Made by a program: the position numbers and the translations under genes. Of a DNA stretch of 64,000 nucleotides, positions 12,454 to 20,619 are shown one piece after another. Location of the stretch: assembly GCF_024207115.1 (NCBI RefSeq), contig NZ_CP100128.1, forward strand, positions 2,914,001 through 2,978,000, written 5' to 3'. Position 1 is the first letter of the stretch. Each line of letters starts with the position of its first letter. Origin of the DNA: Chromobacterium sp. IIBBL 290-4. Lineage in GTDB: Bacteria; Pseudomonadota; Gammaproteobacteria; Burkholderiales; Chromobacteriaceae. The notes under the pieces were generated by a model. It had not been told where the DNA came from. It ran no database searches and worked only from the letters and a program-made list of their open reading frames with translations.

Positions 12454-14364
12454 TCAGAAGAAGTAACGCTTCAGCACGGCATCCAGGTTGGCGACATTCG
12501 GCACGCCGATGCCGGTGGCCTGGTTGTAGCCCCTATGCGCGTTGTAGCCCCAGTTGCCGCCCGCGCTGACTTCGCGGAACGGCGCGCCATGATGGCCGAA
12601 GCCGTGATAGGCATGGCCTGTGGCCAGCAGGCTATAGAGCGACAGGTTGAGCAGGCCGATGCGGCTGCCAAGCGACTGGTTCAGCAAGGCGGTGATGCCT
12701 GCCAGCTGAGGCGCCACAAAACTGGTGCCGCCATTATTGGCCAGGATGCCGAAACCGTTTTGGCTGGAGGTGTAATACATCACATAACCGGTTTCCGGGT
12801 CGGCATTCAGCGAGACATCCGGCAGATTGCGGCCCTTGAAATTGCCCGGTACCGTAGCGACCACTTGCGGCGGTGTTTGGCTGCTGTCAACCAGCTGTTG
12901 TCCCGCAGGAGAGTTCAGCATATGCGGGATCCAGCTCTGATAGAAGGGACGGTTGATGAAGGCGCTGACGCCGCCGCCGCCGCCGACCGGGAAAATGCCG
13001 CAAGCGACCGGATCCTTGCCCGCCGCTTGGCAGAAGCCGCTCAAATAATCCCAGCCCCAGGCGCGCTCGGTCGGAATCTTGACCTGGGTGGCCTTGCCAT
13101 CCTTGCTCTGCAGCGTCAGCGTGGCCGGCACGGTGGTGCCGCCGGCGGCGGTGATGAAGGATTGGTTGGCCGGGCTGTCTACAGACAGAACCTTGTTGAA
13201 TTGCGGCAGCGGCGCGGCGCGATTGACATCGTAGGCGCCGGAGTCGCCTGCGGCGGCGAACATGGTTTGTCCTTGCAGCGCGGCTTGCAGGAACAGATCA
13301 TGATAGACCTGCAGCACATTGGCGCTCTTGCCGCCGACTGGATTCACCGCCTGAGCCTGATCATCGAACCATTCCCACTCGCCCCAGCTGACAGACAGCG
13401 TGTCGGCGGCATTGGATTCTATAGCCTGGGCGAAGGCGTCGACAAAGCCCTGGGTGGTGTTGGGCGCCTGATAGACGATGATTTTGGCGCCAGGCGCCAC
13501 GCCGCCGGATTGCTCCACGTCCAGCGTGGTTTCATCCGAGCCGCCTTCGTCGCTGGGCGCGCCGGGGCCGCCGTCGATGTCGACGACGGACAGGCGGTTC
13601 GGGTCGGTTTTCAGGCCCAACTGATTCCAATATTGAAACGCGTCGGACGGCGTGAAGCTGGCGAGCGTGACGATGCCTATGGTGGCGCCCTGGCCATGAA
13701 TGCCCTTGTTGTACAGCGGCGTGATGTCGTAGTGGCGAGCCAGGTCGGTGACGGTCCATTGTCCCGGCGCATTGCCGGCAGTCACGCCGACGCTCTTGGC
13801 CGCGATGGGCTTCAGGCCGTTGGGCAACTGGCGGATGTGGGGACGGAAGTGGGGGCGGCTATCCAGGCCGATGACCGCTTGGACGTCTGATAGATCGACG
13901 CTGGGCGCAGTGGCCTTGACCGGAGAGATGAAGCGGCTGGCCGAGCCGGACGATGAGGCTTGCTTTTGGAAAACGTGGACTTCGGCGCCAAATGCCTTCT
14001 GCACCACGGCAGCCGGGCCGCTCACCTGCAGCAGCGCGCTGCCGACGCGTTTGACGTTGAGGCCGGCGGCTTGCAAGCGCGCGCTGACGCGAGCGACGGA
14101 GGCATCGCTAGGCGCGAAAAGGGCGCGGAATTCGGCCGGGGTCAGAAATTTGTGGAAATTGGCGCTGCCCTGGGTGTGCATATCCAGCAGGTAGCGGGTG
14201 GCGGCATCGCGGTCGCGCAGGGGCAGGGCGATGGTGACGGTGAGGGGCTGCGCGGGCGCTGCCTGCTCCACCTTGCCCAGATCCAGGGCGCTGGCGGCGA
14301 TGGACGCGGACGATGCTGCGGCGATGGCGACGGCGATCGCTGTCAGTTTCAGCGGAAATGCCAT
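12454..14364 (-). CDS. Secreted S53 (sedolisin/kumamolisin) serine-carboxyl peptidase
   Basis: An exported endopeptidase made as a zymogen. Signal peptide about 1-27; pro-kumamolisin activation domain about 35-190 (FHKFLTPAEFRALFAPS); catalytic domain about 215-636. The Glu/Asp pair of the S53 triad is in DETTLD (about residue 280, Glu and Asp four apart), and the nucleophile is in GGTSFVAPQLAG. The C-terminal HGFGHHGAPFREVSAGGNWGYNA region resembles the calcium site of the family. The ATG at 14364 has AAGGAG about 9 bases upstream; a longer frame to 14502 is unlikely to be translated. Convergent with the glycine-zipper gene. Peptidases of this family usually act at acid pH. Confidence 0.93.
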   Translation of the reverse strand: MAFPLKLTAIAVAIAAASSASIAASALDLGKVEQAAPAQPLTVTIALPLRDRDAATRYLLDMHTQGSANFHKFLTPAEFRALFAPSDASVARVSARLQAAGLNVKRVGSALLQVSGPAAVVQKAFGAEVHVFQKQASSSGSASRFISPVKATAPSVDLSDVQAVIGLDSRPHFRPHIRQLPNGLKPIAAKSVGVTAGNAPGQWTVTDLARHYDITPLYNKGIHGQGATIGIVTLASFTPSDAFQYWNQLGLKTDPNRLSVVDIDGGPGAPSDEGGSDETTLDVEQSGGVAPGAKIIVYQAPNTTQGFVDAFAQAIESNAADTLSVSWGEWEWFDDQAQAVNPVGGKSANVLQVYHDLFLQAALQGQTMFAAAGDSGAYDVNRAAPLPQFNKVLSVDSPANQSFITAAGGTTVPATLTLQSKDGKATQVKIPTERAWGWDYLSGFCQAAGKDPVACGIFPVGGGGGVSAFINRPFYQSWIPHMLNSPAGQQLVDSSQTPPQVVATVPGNFKGRNLPDVSLNADPETGYVMYYTSSQNGFGILANNGGTSFVAPQLAGITALLNQSLGSRIGLLNLSLYSLLATGHAYHGFGHHGAPFREVSAGGNWGYNAHRGYNQATGIGVPNVANLDAVLKRYFF

Positions 14365-14934
14365 GGTCTTGTTTCTCCTTTGTCGCTGGCTGTTGTTGTT
14401 TGACGAGCGGGTGCCGCAGTATGGCCAGTTTGCTTTGCCGCGCCAGAAGGGAGCGGAAGGGGAGCGCGGCAAGCATGGGTGGTCTCTTTGTTTTAATGGC
14501 AATCTTTGATTTCTTTGTTCCTGTAAGTACTTCTGTGATTAATTTAATGCTGTTTGAATTTCAATATAGGAGGCGGCGCAGGAGACAGAAGCGAGGTTTT
14601 GTAACGGTATGTGACGATGCAATGTCGGTGATTTGCATATAAATTCTCACTGCGTGAGCGGGATGGCCACGATGCCGATCTTGGCGATGCCGCAGGCAGC
14701 GTTTTGCGTGGTGGATGGGTCTGGATTGGCACGATGGGAGGAGTGCGGGGCGGCGCTGAGCCTGTCGGCTTTCCGAAGGCATGCTGCGTTTGCCGCCAAG
14801 CTTGCGGGTCTGGAGTACAATTCAAATAGAGTTTGCTGCCTGTCGGATAGTGAGCGGCTGGCCGCGGCGATGCCGCGACAGATTGCGCAAGAAATGGCGA
14901 CTAAATCGGTAGCGGGGCAAAGTTTGGAGGATGC
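14365..14934. other. 570-base intergenic region (S53 peptidase / moaA)
   Basis: No convincing gene is seen; the small frames here lack ribosome binding sites and recognisable products. The left part holds the S53 leader with its AAGGAG site. The middle (about 14500-14640) is more A/T-rich than its surroundings. A possible -10 TACAAT at 14816-14821 could serve moaA, giving a leader of about 105 bases. No known riboswitch was recognised. Confidence 0.4.
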
Positions 14935-15909
14935 ATGCTGATTGACCGGTTTGGGCGCAGTATCGAATATCTGAGATTGTCGGTGACGGATCGTTGCGAT
15001 TTGCGTTGCGAGTACTGTTTGCCCAAGGGATTCAAGGGCTTCGAAGAGCCCGCCAACTGGCTGACCTTCGATGAAATCGAACGCGTGGTCGCGGTTTTCG
15101 CTCGCTTGGGGACGCGCCGCGTGAGGCTGACTGGCGGGGAGCCGTTGCTGAGGCGCAATCTGGCGGAGTTGGCTGGCCGCTTGTCGCGGCTGGAAGGCTT
15201 GACGGATCTGTCCTTGACCACCAATGGCACGCAATTGCGCAAGCATGCGCAGGCATTGCGCCAAGCCGGCGTCAGCCGCATCAACTTGAGCCTGGACTCA
15301 TTGCGGCGCGAGTGCGTGCATGAAATCACCGGCAGCGACAGCCTGCCCAAGGTGCTGGATGGCCTGACGGCGGCCAAAGAGGCGGGGTTTTCGCCTATCA
15401 AGATCAATATGGTGGCGATGCGCGGTGTCAATGAGCAGGACATCGAGGCGATGACCGCCTTCTGCATCGAGCATGGCTTCATCCTGCGGCTGATCGAGAC
15501 CATGCCGATGGGGAATACCGGCCGCGCCGCCCAATACCTGGATTTGCAGCCCGTATTGCTGCGCTTGTGCGCGCAGTTTGACTTGGTCGAGCAGGCCAAG
15601 ACGCTGGGCGGCGGGCCGGCCCGTTATTGGAGCAGCCGCGACGGCAGTTTCTCGTTGGGGATGATCACGCCGATTTCTCAGCATTTCTGCGCCACCTGCA
15701 ACCGGGTCCGTTTGTCAGTCGACGGCACTTTATACATGTGCCTGGGGCAGGAGGAAAAGCTGGAACTGCGTCCTCTGCTGCGCTCCGGCATCGACGACGC
15801 CGGTTTGGAGCAGGCTTTGCGGCAGGCGATAGAGCTGAAGCCGGAGCGCCACGAGTTCCGCGAGCAGCCGCAAAAGCTGGTTCGCTTCATGTCGATGACC
15901 GGCGGCTGA
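14935..15909 (+). CDS. moaA: GTP 3',8-cyclase MoaA
   Basis: Radical SAM enzyme that with MoaC turns GTP into cyclic pyranopterin monophosphate, the first step of molybdenum cofactor synthesis. The N-terminal cluster motif is CDLRCEYC (Cys21, 25, 28). The C-terminal second cluster is CATCNRVRLSVDGTLYMC. The protein ends in Gly-Gly, which inserts into the active site in this family. Length 324 is normal. GGAGG lies only 4 bases before the ATG, a tight spacing, but the next in-frame start would remove the N-terminal strand. No other mo genes are adjacent. Confidence 0.97.
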   Translation: MLIDRFGRSIEYLRLSVTDRCDLRCEYCLPKGFKGFEEPANWLTFDEIERVVAVFARLGTRRVRLTGGEPLLRRNLAELAGRLSRLEGLTDLSLTTNGTQLRKHAQALRQAGVSRINLSLDSLRRECVHEITGSDSLPKVLDGLTAAKEAGFSPIKINMVAMRGVNEQDIEAMTAFCIEHGFILRLIETMPMGNTGRAAQYLDLQPVLLRLCAQFDLVEQAKTLGGGPARYWSSRDGSFSLGMITPISQHFCATCNRVRLSVDGTLYMCLGQEEKLELRPLLRSGIDDAGLEQALRQAIELKPERHEFREQPQKLVRFMSMTGG

Positions 15910-15921
15910 GCCGGGTTGGGC

Positions 15922-16452
15922 TCAGCGTTCCAGTATCGCGCGCCGGTGGCGGCGGAATACCCACTTTTCCCACATCAGATGCGTGTCCGGTTCGAACGAA
16001 CCCTGGATGTCCGCCATCAGCAGGTGCCGGCCATCGTCTTGCGCGCGGCACTCCTCGACCCGTCCGTCGAGAAACAGCAGCAAGGCCGAATCGGGATTGG
16101 GATAGATGGAAATGAGCAAGCGCTGGCCGGCTTGCCAGGCTTGCTCATCCTCCCAGGCAATCGCATTGAGTCCTAGCCGGCATGGCGCGCAGCCTGGACG
16201 GCTGGGGTGGCGCTCCAGCAGGGAAACTTCCAAAGCGAGATCAAGCTTGGCTTCCAGGCGCAGCAGCACCGGGTTGCTATCGTCCGGCGTTTCGCCAGGC
16301 GCGGCCAGCACGCGCAGCGCGAGCCGGGTTTCCCGCTGCAGGCGCGGCGAGAACTCGCCTTCCGCGATCTGGGCGAGGAAGGGCAATTCGGAGTCGAAGC
16401 TGACCGTATCGAGCGGCAAGAGGCGGTCAGCCTGCAAGGCGGATGTTTGCAT
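15922..16452 (-). CDS. Hypothetical protein, possibly PilZ-like
   Basis: A 176-residue soluble protein, second gene of a two-gene unit with serB (serB stop and this start are 2 bases apart), convergent with moaA. Features include an N-terminal acidic stretch, an RxxR-type RETRLALR segment, and a C-terminal part with short beta strands ending in EKWVFRRHRR. That end resembles the last strand and helix of PilZ domains that bind cyclic di-GMP, but a full RxxxR plus D/NxSxxG pair is not clearly present. The PilZ idea is weak inference; a plain hypothetical is the safe reading. Confidence 0.65.
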   Translation of the reverse strand: MQTSALQADRLLPLDTVSFDSELPFLAQIAEGEFSPRLQRETRLALRVLAAPGETPDDSNPVLLRLEAKLDLALEVSLLERHPSRPGCAPCRLGLNAIAWEDEQAWQAGQRLLISIYPNPDSALLLFLDGRVEECRAQDDGRHLLMADIQGSFEPDTHLMWEKWVFRRHRRAILER

Positions 16453-16454
16453 GG

Positions 16455-17303
16455 TCAGTGATAGAGTTTGAGCAAGGCATCGAGGCCGGCGCGTTCGATG
16501 GCGATGTCGGCGGCGGCGCTGACCGCGGGTTTGGCGTGATAGGCCACGCCCACGCCGGCTTCCGATAGCATGGGCAAGTCGTTGGCGCCGTCGCCCATCG
16601 CCAGCACCTGGGCCGGCTTGAGCTTCAAGCGGGTTCGGATTTCGATCAGCAGCCGTTTCTTGGCCTCGGCGTCGATGATGTCGCCCAGCACTTTTCCGGT
16701 CAGTTTGCCGTCGACGATCTCAAGCTGATTGGAGTAGGCGTAGTCCAGGCCGTATTCCGCTTTCAGCCTGTCGGTGAAATAGGTGAAACCGCCGGATACC
16801 AGCAAAGTTTTGATGCCGAAGCGCTTGCAGGCGGCCAGCACTTGCTCCGCGCCGGGATTCAGCCGCACACGCTCGCGGTACACCTGTTCCAGCGCCGCTT
16901 CTGGCAGCCCCTCCAGCAAGGCGACGCGCTCCCGCAGCGAGGCGGAAAAATCCAGCTCGCCGCGCATGGCGCGCTCGGTGATGGCGGCGATCTGCGGCTT
17001 GATGCCGTGCAGATCCGCCAGCTCGTCTATGCACTCGATGCTGATCAGGGTGGAGTCCATATCGCTGACCAGCAGCCGGAAGTCGGCGAAATGTTTGCCG
17101 CTGTCGACATAGGCCGCGTCATAGCCATATTGACGGCACAGCGCGAGCGCAGCCTGGCGTTTCTCGAAGTTGGCGCCGCGCATCCTGGCGACATCCGGCG
17201 CCGGGTGGTCCAGATGCGGCGCGTCAGTCAGATGGGCGATGTCGGTAATATGCTGTGGATGCAGTTCAGAAGAGAGTACGACCAGGGTTTTCAGTGTGCT
17301 CAT
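16455..17303 (-). CDS. serB: Phosphoserine phosphatase
   Basis: HAD-family enzyme that hydrolyses O-phosphoserine to serine, the last step of serine synthesis. The N-terminal region (about 1-75) is the family-typical extension. The HAD core has the nucleophile motif DMDST (Asp81, Asp83), motif II in LLVSGGFTYF and motif IV in GDGANDLPML. Length 282 is normal for proteobacterial SerB. It heads a two-gene unit with the following hypothetical gene. Confidence 0.96.
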   Translation of the reverse strand: MSTLKTLVVLSSELHPQHITDIAHLTDAPHLDHPAPDVARMRGANFEKRQAALALCRQYGYDAAYVDSGKHFADFRLLVSDMDSTLISIECIDELADLHGIKPQIAAITERAMRGELDFSASLRERVALLEGLPEAALEQVYRERVRLNPGAEQVLAACKRFGIKTLLVSGGFTYFTDRLKAEYGLDYAYSNQLEIVDGKLTGKVLGDIIDAEAKKRLLIEIRTRLKLKPAQVLAMGDGANDLPMLSEAGVGVAYHAKPAVSAAADIAIERAGLDALLKLYH

Positions 17304-17384
17304 TGTGCGATCGGCATCAAGATGGATGGTTTTATTATGCCACGTCTTGGGCCAATTACCGCCTTGGCGCGCTCGCGCCTTACT

Positions 17385-17846
17385 TCAGCACCCGCGCGCG
17401 CCCATCCAGCGCTTGATCCATTGGTCCAGCGATAGGCAGCCGGGGCCGAACGCCAGCAGAACCAGGATTTGCGCGCCCCAGAAGTAGTGGAACTGCCGGG
17501 TGGCGTCAGTCAGGCCGGGGTAGCTGATGACGGCCACCGCATTGAGAATGAAGAGCCCCGCGGCGGCGAAGCGTCCACCCAGGCCGGCGACGAGCAACGC
17601 GGATAGGCCCAGTTCGCCGCAGGCGGCCATGACCGCGGCCACGGCTGGCGGCAGCAGTGGAACGTGATATTCGTCGGTGAACAGCGCCAGCGTCACATCC
17701 CAGTCGGCGATCTTGGTCAGTCCCGAGCTGAAAAACACATTGGCTATCCAGATTCTCAATAGCAGCAAGACCAGCGGTTGCAGCCAGGAGCTGGTTTTGA
17801 TCAGCAGGCTGTAGGCGCAGGATACCTGTCTGAGTATGGGGTTCAT
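17385..17846 (-). CDS. DoxX family membrane protein
   Basis: A 153-residue inner-membrane protein with about four transmembrane helices (about 22-42, 63-83, 88-108, 118-138), of the DoxX type. The ATG overlaps the stop of the preceding DUF2063 gene by 4 bases (ATGA), so it is translationally coupled as the last gene of the bufferin-type operon. DoxX proteins are common in such operons. A role in redox or membrane steps of metal handling is likely but not shown. Confidence 0.88.
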   Translation of the reverse strand: MNPILRQVSCAYSLLIKTSSWLQPLVLLLLRIWIANVFFSSGLTKIADWDVTLALFTDEYHVPLLPPAVAAVMAACGELGLSALLVAGLGGRFAAAGLFILNAVAVISYPGLTDATRQFHYFWGAQILVLLAFGPGCLSLDQWIKRWMGARGC

Positions 17847-18607
17847 GCGTCGTCCTCCTGTAGTTGAAACGAAGCGAGCAGCGGCGGCTGAAACAAGCCT
17901 TGCAAGGCGGATTGCAGGTCGAAGTCCGCCCCACCATCCTGGGCTTGCGCCAGCGCGGCGGCCAGCGGTTCGCCATCGAACAGCGCGCGGTAAAAGGCGT
18001 ATCGAGATGCGGAGATCGGCGCGGCCTGAACTTCGCCTTGCTGGCGATGGATCAGCGCGTTTTCGGCGGGGCGCTGCAGAATGCCGTCTAGCGGCGCGTC
18101 CTGCCGGTGCGCCAGCCAGATGCTGAGCGCCGGCGAATCGGCGCGGCACAGCGCGACGCCGGGCATGGGCGTGAAAATCAGCGCGGCCCACTGTTCCGGC
18201 GCAAGCGACGCCAAGGCGGCGCCGTCCAGCGGTTCGGCGTCGGCGGCGTAGTAGGCGCGGTGCGCCAGCCATTCCAGACGGGCGACGTCAGCCAGATAGG
18301 GCAGGTCGCGGCAGGGTTCGAATCCGGCGATGAAGTCGGCGAAACGCTCGCCATAGCGGTGCAGGTTGCCGCTGTCCGACGCATGGGATTTCACATATTC
18401 ACGGGCCAGCGCGGTGAAAAACTCCTCGCCCACCAGTTGTCGGCAGACCGGGTGGCTATGCGCCAGCGAGTCTATCAAGCCGACGCGGTAGTTGTTCCGG
18501 TAAACCGCCAATCCATCCGGATCCAGCGCCAGCGCGGCCGCCGCTTCGCCTTGAGCCGGATCGGCGATGGCCTCCAAGAGACCGGCCTGCCATTCATGCC
18601 AGTTCAT
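17843..18607 (-). CDS. bufC: DUF2063 / HvfC-BufC family RiPP partner protein
   Basis: A 254-residue protein whose N-terminal half (WQAGLLEAI, LAVYRNNYRVGLIDSLAHSHPVCRQLVGEEFF) is the DUF2063 signature and whose C-terminal half is a second alpha/beta domain (SRYAFYRALFDG). In bufferin-type RiPP systems this protein pairs with the DUF692 enzyme and is thought to recognise the precursor peptide. It overlaps the DUF692 gene by 14 bases and the DoxX gene by 4 bases, showing a tight operon. Symbol by family analogy. Confidence 0.88.
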   Translation of the reverse strand: MNWHEWQAGLLEAIADPAQGEAAAALALDPDGLAVYRNNYRVGLIDSLAHSHPVCRQLVGEEFFTALAREYVKSHASDSGNLHRYGERFADFIAGFEPCRDLPYLADVARLEWLAHRAYYAADAEPLDGAALASLAPEQWAALIFTPMPGVALCRADSPALSIWLAHRQDAPLDGILQRPAENALIHRQQGEVQAAPISASRYAFYRALFDGEPLAAALAQAQDGGADFDLQSALQGLFQPPLLASFQLQEDDA

Positions 18608-19424
18608 GACGAGCCTCCAGAATCGCTTGCGCCTTGGCGGCCTCGGCTTGCAGGATGGCCAGCGGCGGGATGTCCAGATCCCATTCGATCAGGGTCGGCC
18701 TGGGGCCGATGCGTTCGATGACCTCCCGATAGAAGGTCCATACCTCGTCATGCACCGCTTGGCTGTGGGTGTCCACCAGCAGGCGGCCGCGTTCGGAATA
18801 GCCGGCCAGGTGAATCTCGCCTATCGCGTCGACCGGCAGCGCAGCCAGCACGGCATCGGTATCGGTGCCCAGATTGATCCGGTTCACGTAGAGATTATTG
18901 ACGTCCAGCAGGATGCCGCAGCCGGTAAGACGGACCAGTTCGGCCAGGAACTCGCCCTCGTTCATCTCATTGCCCGGGAATTCGACATAGCTGGACAGGT
19001 TTTCCAGCAGGATGGCCCTGCCCAGCGCGTCCTGCGCGGCTGAAACGTGGCCGGCGATCGCATCCAGCGCCGCGCGGGTGTAAGGGATGGGCAGGAGATC
19101 GTTGACGTAGCGCGCCGCCGAGTGGTTGAACGATAGGTGCTCGGAGATCGAGGCCGGCTGGATCTCATCGGCCAGTCGTTTGAGCGCAGCCAGGTGCGCT
19201 GGGTCCGGCTTGGGCGAAGAGCCCAGACCCAGCCCCACGCCGTGCAGCGAAACCGGCCAATGCTCGGCGACGCGCCGCAGCATGGCGACGGGCGTGCCGC
19301 CATCGAAGAAATTCTCGCTGTGCACTTCCACCCAGCCTAGCGGCGGCAGAGTGTCTAACACTTCTCGGTAATGCGGCGCGCGCAGGCCGATGCCGCAAAC
19401 GCTGGGAAGGCTGGGGTGTGACAT
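18594..19424 (-). CDS. bufB: DUF692 multinuclear iron oxidase (MNIO), bufferin-type
   Basis: A 276-residue TIM-barrel protein of the DUF692/MbnB family. These use two or three iron ions to modify Cys residues of a precursor peptide, for example to oxazolone or thiooxazole groups. Metal-ligand motifs are visible: HSENFF, SLHGVGLGLG, ISEHLSF, LLENLSSY, LLDVNNLYVN, EIHLAGY, DTHSQAVHDEVW and IEWDLDIPP. Its substrates are presumably the two small DUF2282 proteins upstream. The start at 19424 has AGGA 8 bases before it; a further ATG at 19472 is less likely. Confidence 0.93.
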   Translation of the reverse strand: MSHPSLPSVCGIGLRAPHYREVLDTLPPLGWVEVHSENFFDGGTPVAMLRRVAEHWPVSLHGVGLGLGSSPKPDPAHLAALKRLADEIQPASISEHLSFNHSAARYVNDLLPIPYTRAALDAIAGHVSAAQDALGRAILLENLSSYVEFPGNEMNEGEFLAELVRLTGCGILLDVNNLYVNRINLGTDTDAVLAALPVDAIGEIHLAGYSERGRLLVDTHSQAVHDEVWTFYREVIERIGPRPTLIEWDLDIPPLAILQAEAAKAQAILEARHELA

Positions 19425-19578
19425 GCTGGTGTTCCTGGAGAGCGGCCCAGAGAGCTGGCAAAGCGAGCGCATGCGATTCCGCAGCGGCCGGCAAAACAGA
19501 CCGCGCGCGGAGGCGATGAGCCATCGAGGCCCACGCTTAAAAAGCCAGCGCGCATGCCTATCAGGCTAGGCAGGGCAG

Positions 19579-19600
19579 TCTCGCCTTGGCAAAGGCGAGA
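19579..19600 (-). other. Perfect hairpin between precursor and enzyme genes
   Basis: Stem TCTCGCCTT and AAGGCGAGA with loop GGCA, in the 227-base gap between the second precursor gene and bufB. Another G/C-rich hairpin lies at about 19619-19642. Neither is followed by a T run on the minus strand, so they are better read as mRNA-stabilising or attenuating elements than as a full terminator. Confidence 0.6.
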
Positions 19601-19651
19601 GGGCTTTGCCTGCAATCCGGGCCCGCCATAGGGTGGGCCGGATGGAGCGGT

Positions 19652-19915
19652 TTACTTCTTGGGGACCGTGTTGCCGCCCATCTTGTCGCAGCTGCCCTTG
19701 GCGACGTATTTCCAGTCGCCCGGGTCTTTGTCCACTTTGGCCTGGCCGGCGCAGGAGTGGGCGCCGGTGGCGGAGGCGCAATCGTTCTTGCCCGCCTGCG
19801 CGATGCCGTAACACTTTTCCTTGTCGGCCGCGGCTGCCGGAGCGGCGCTCAGCGCGCCCATCGCGATGACGGCACCCAGCGCGGAGGCGATCAGAGCTTG
19901 ATTCTGTTTCTTCAT
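19652..19915 (-). CDS. bufA: DUF2282 bufferin-type precursor, copy 2
   Basis: An 87-residue RiPP-like precursor. An N-terminal signal peptide (about 1-29, ending APAAAA) directs it to the periplasm, and the mature part carries four Cys ([29 protein letters not shown]). In the bufferin family such Cys are modified by the DUF692 enzyme and the product binds copper. AGGAG lies 7 bases before the ATG. It is a close paralogue of the gene at 20003-20254; both share the [13 protein letters not shown] leader and the Cys pattern, which points to tandem duplication. Confidence 0.88.
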   Translation of the reverse strand: MKKQNQALIASALGAVIAMGALSAAPAAAADKEKCYGIAQAGKNDCASATGAHSCAGQAKVDKDPGDWKYVAKGSCDKMGGNTVPKK

Positions 19916-20002
19916 GTTTGACTCCTTGTGTCATGTTTGCCCGAAAGCATGGGGCTTCCGAGCGTATGGTACTCAAAGCGGCCGGCAAGGCCAGCGGGAA
20001 AA

Positions 20003-20254
20003 TTACATCGGCTTGGTTTGACCGCCCATTTTTTGACAAGTGCCGGCGGGCACCAGCTTGAAGTCGGCCGGGTCGTTATCGACTTTGGTTTGGCCGGCGC
20101 AGGCGTGGGCGGCGTTCTTGCAGTCATTCTGGCCTGCTTTGGCGATGCCGAAGCATTGGTCTTTGTCGGCCGCGGCCGCCGGCGCGCTGGCCAGCACGCC
20201 CATGGCGATGACGGCGCCGAGCGCGGAGGCAATCAGAGTCTTGTTGCTGGTCAT
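20003..20254 (-). CDS. bufA: DUF2282 bufferin-type precursor, copy 1
   Basis: An 83-residue precursor, first gene of the operon. Signal peptide about 1-29; four Cys in the mature part ([28 protein letters not shown]). AGGAG sits 7 bases before the ATG at 20254; the longer frame to 20428 is not a gene. The mature parts of the two copies differ in loop length (NAAHAC versus SATGAHSC) and C-terminus, so they may not be fully redundant. An 87-base gap with a small hairpin lies between the two. Confidence 0.87.
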   Translation of the reverse strand: MTSNKTLIASALGAVIAMGVLASAPAAAADKDQCFGIAKAGQNDCKNAAHACAGQTKVDNDPADFKLVPAGTCQKMGGQTKPM

Positions 20255-20619
20255 GGCATTTCTCCTGGGTAGTTCACCTTGATGGTGATGGCGATATGTC
20301 GCCGGAAGCGGCGGTTGCTTACAAGTTGAATGAGAAAAGCACCGTCCACAGCCATTGAGTCGAGACGCTTTTGCGATTCTTACGCAGTTGAAGAAAAAAT
20401 TTCTTGGGCAAGATTCCTCGCTCGGCATGGCCGCTCTGCAGTGGAGGTCATGCTTTCGTCGTTATAGACACTGGGCGGCGTTGCGTAATGCGGATTGCTT
20501 TTCAGATGATTTTGGACTTGATGCTGTTCTTGTGAGCAGTTGCTTGAAACACTATTTAGTGTTGATCTAAAAAAGCCAGCAACCGCTGAGCTTTTCTTGA
20601 ACTTCTGAATAGGGGTGAG
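20255..20619. promoter_or_regulatory. Divergent promoter region, bufferin operon / lipase
   Basis: A 365-base gap between divergent genes with no gene visible. On the minus strand, about 45 bases before the first precursor gene, there is a TGTAAG and, 17 bases on, a CGACAT, which loosely resembles an ECF-sigma promoter (inference). The part near 20520-20610 is A/T-rich and probably holds the lipase promoter. Confidence 0.35.

Noticed and set aside
14633-14941. A 102-codon frame before moaA
   Set aside because: No ribosome binding site, composition unlike a protein, and it overlaps the moaA start.
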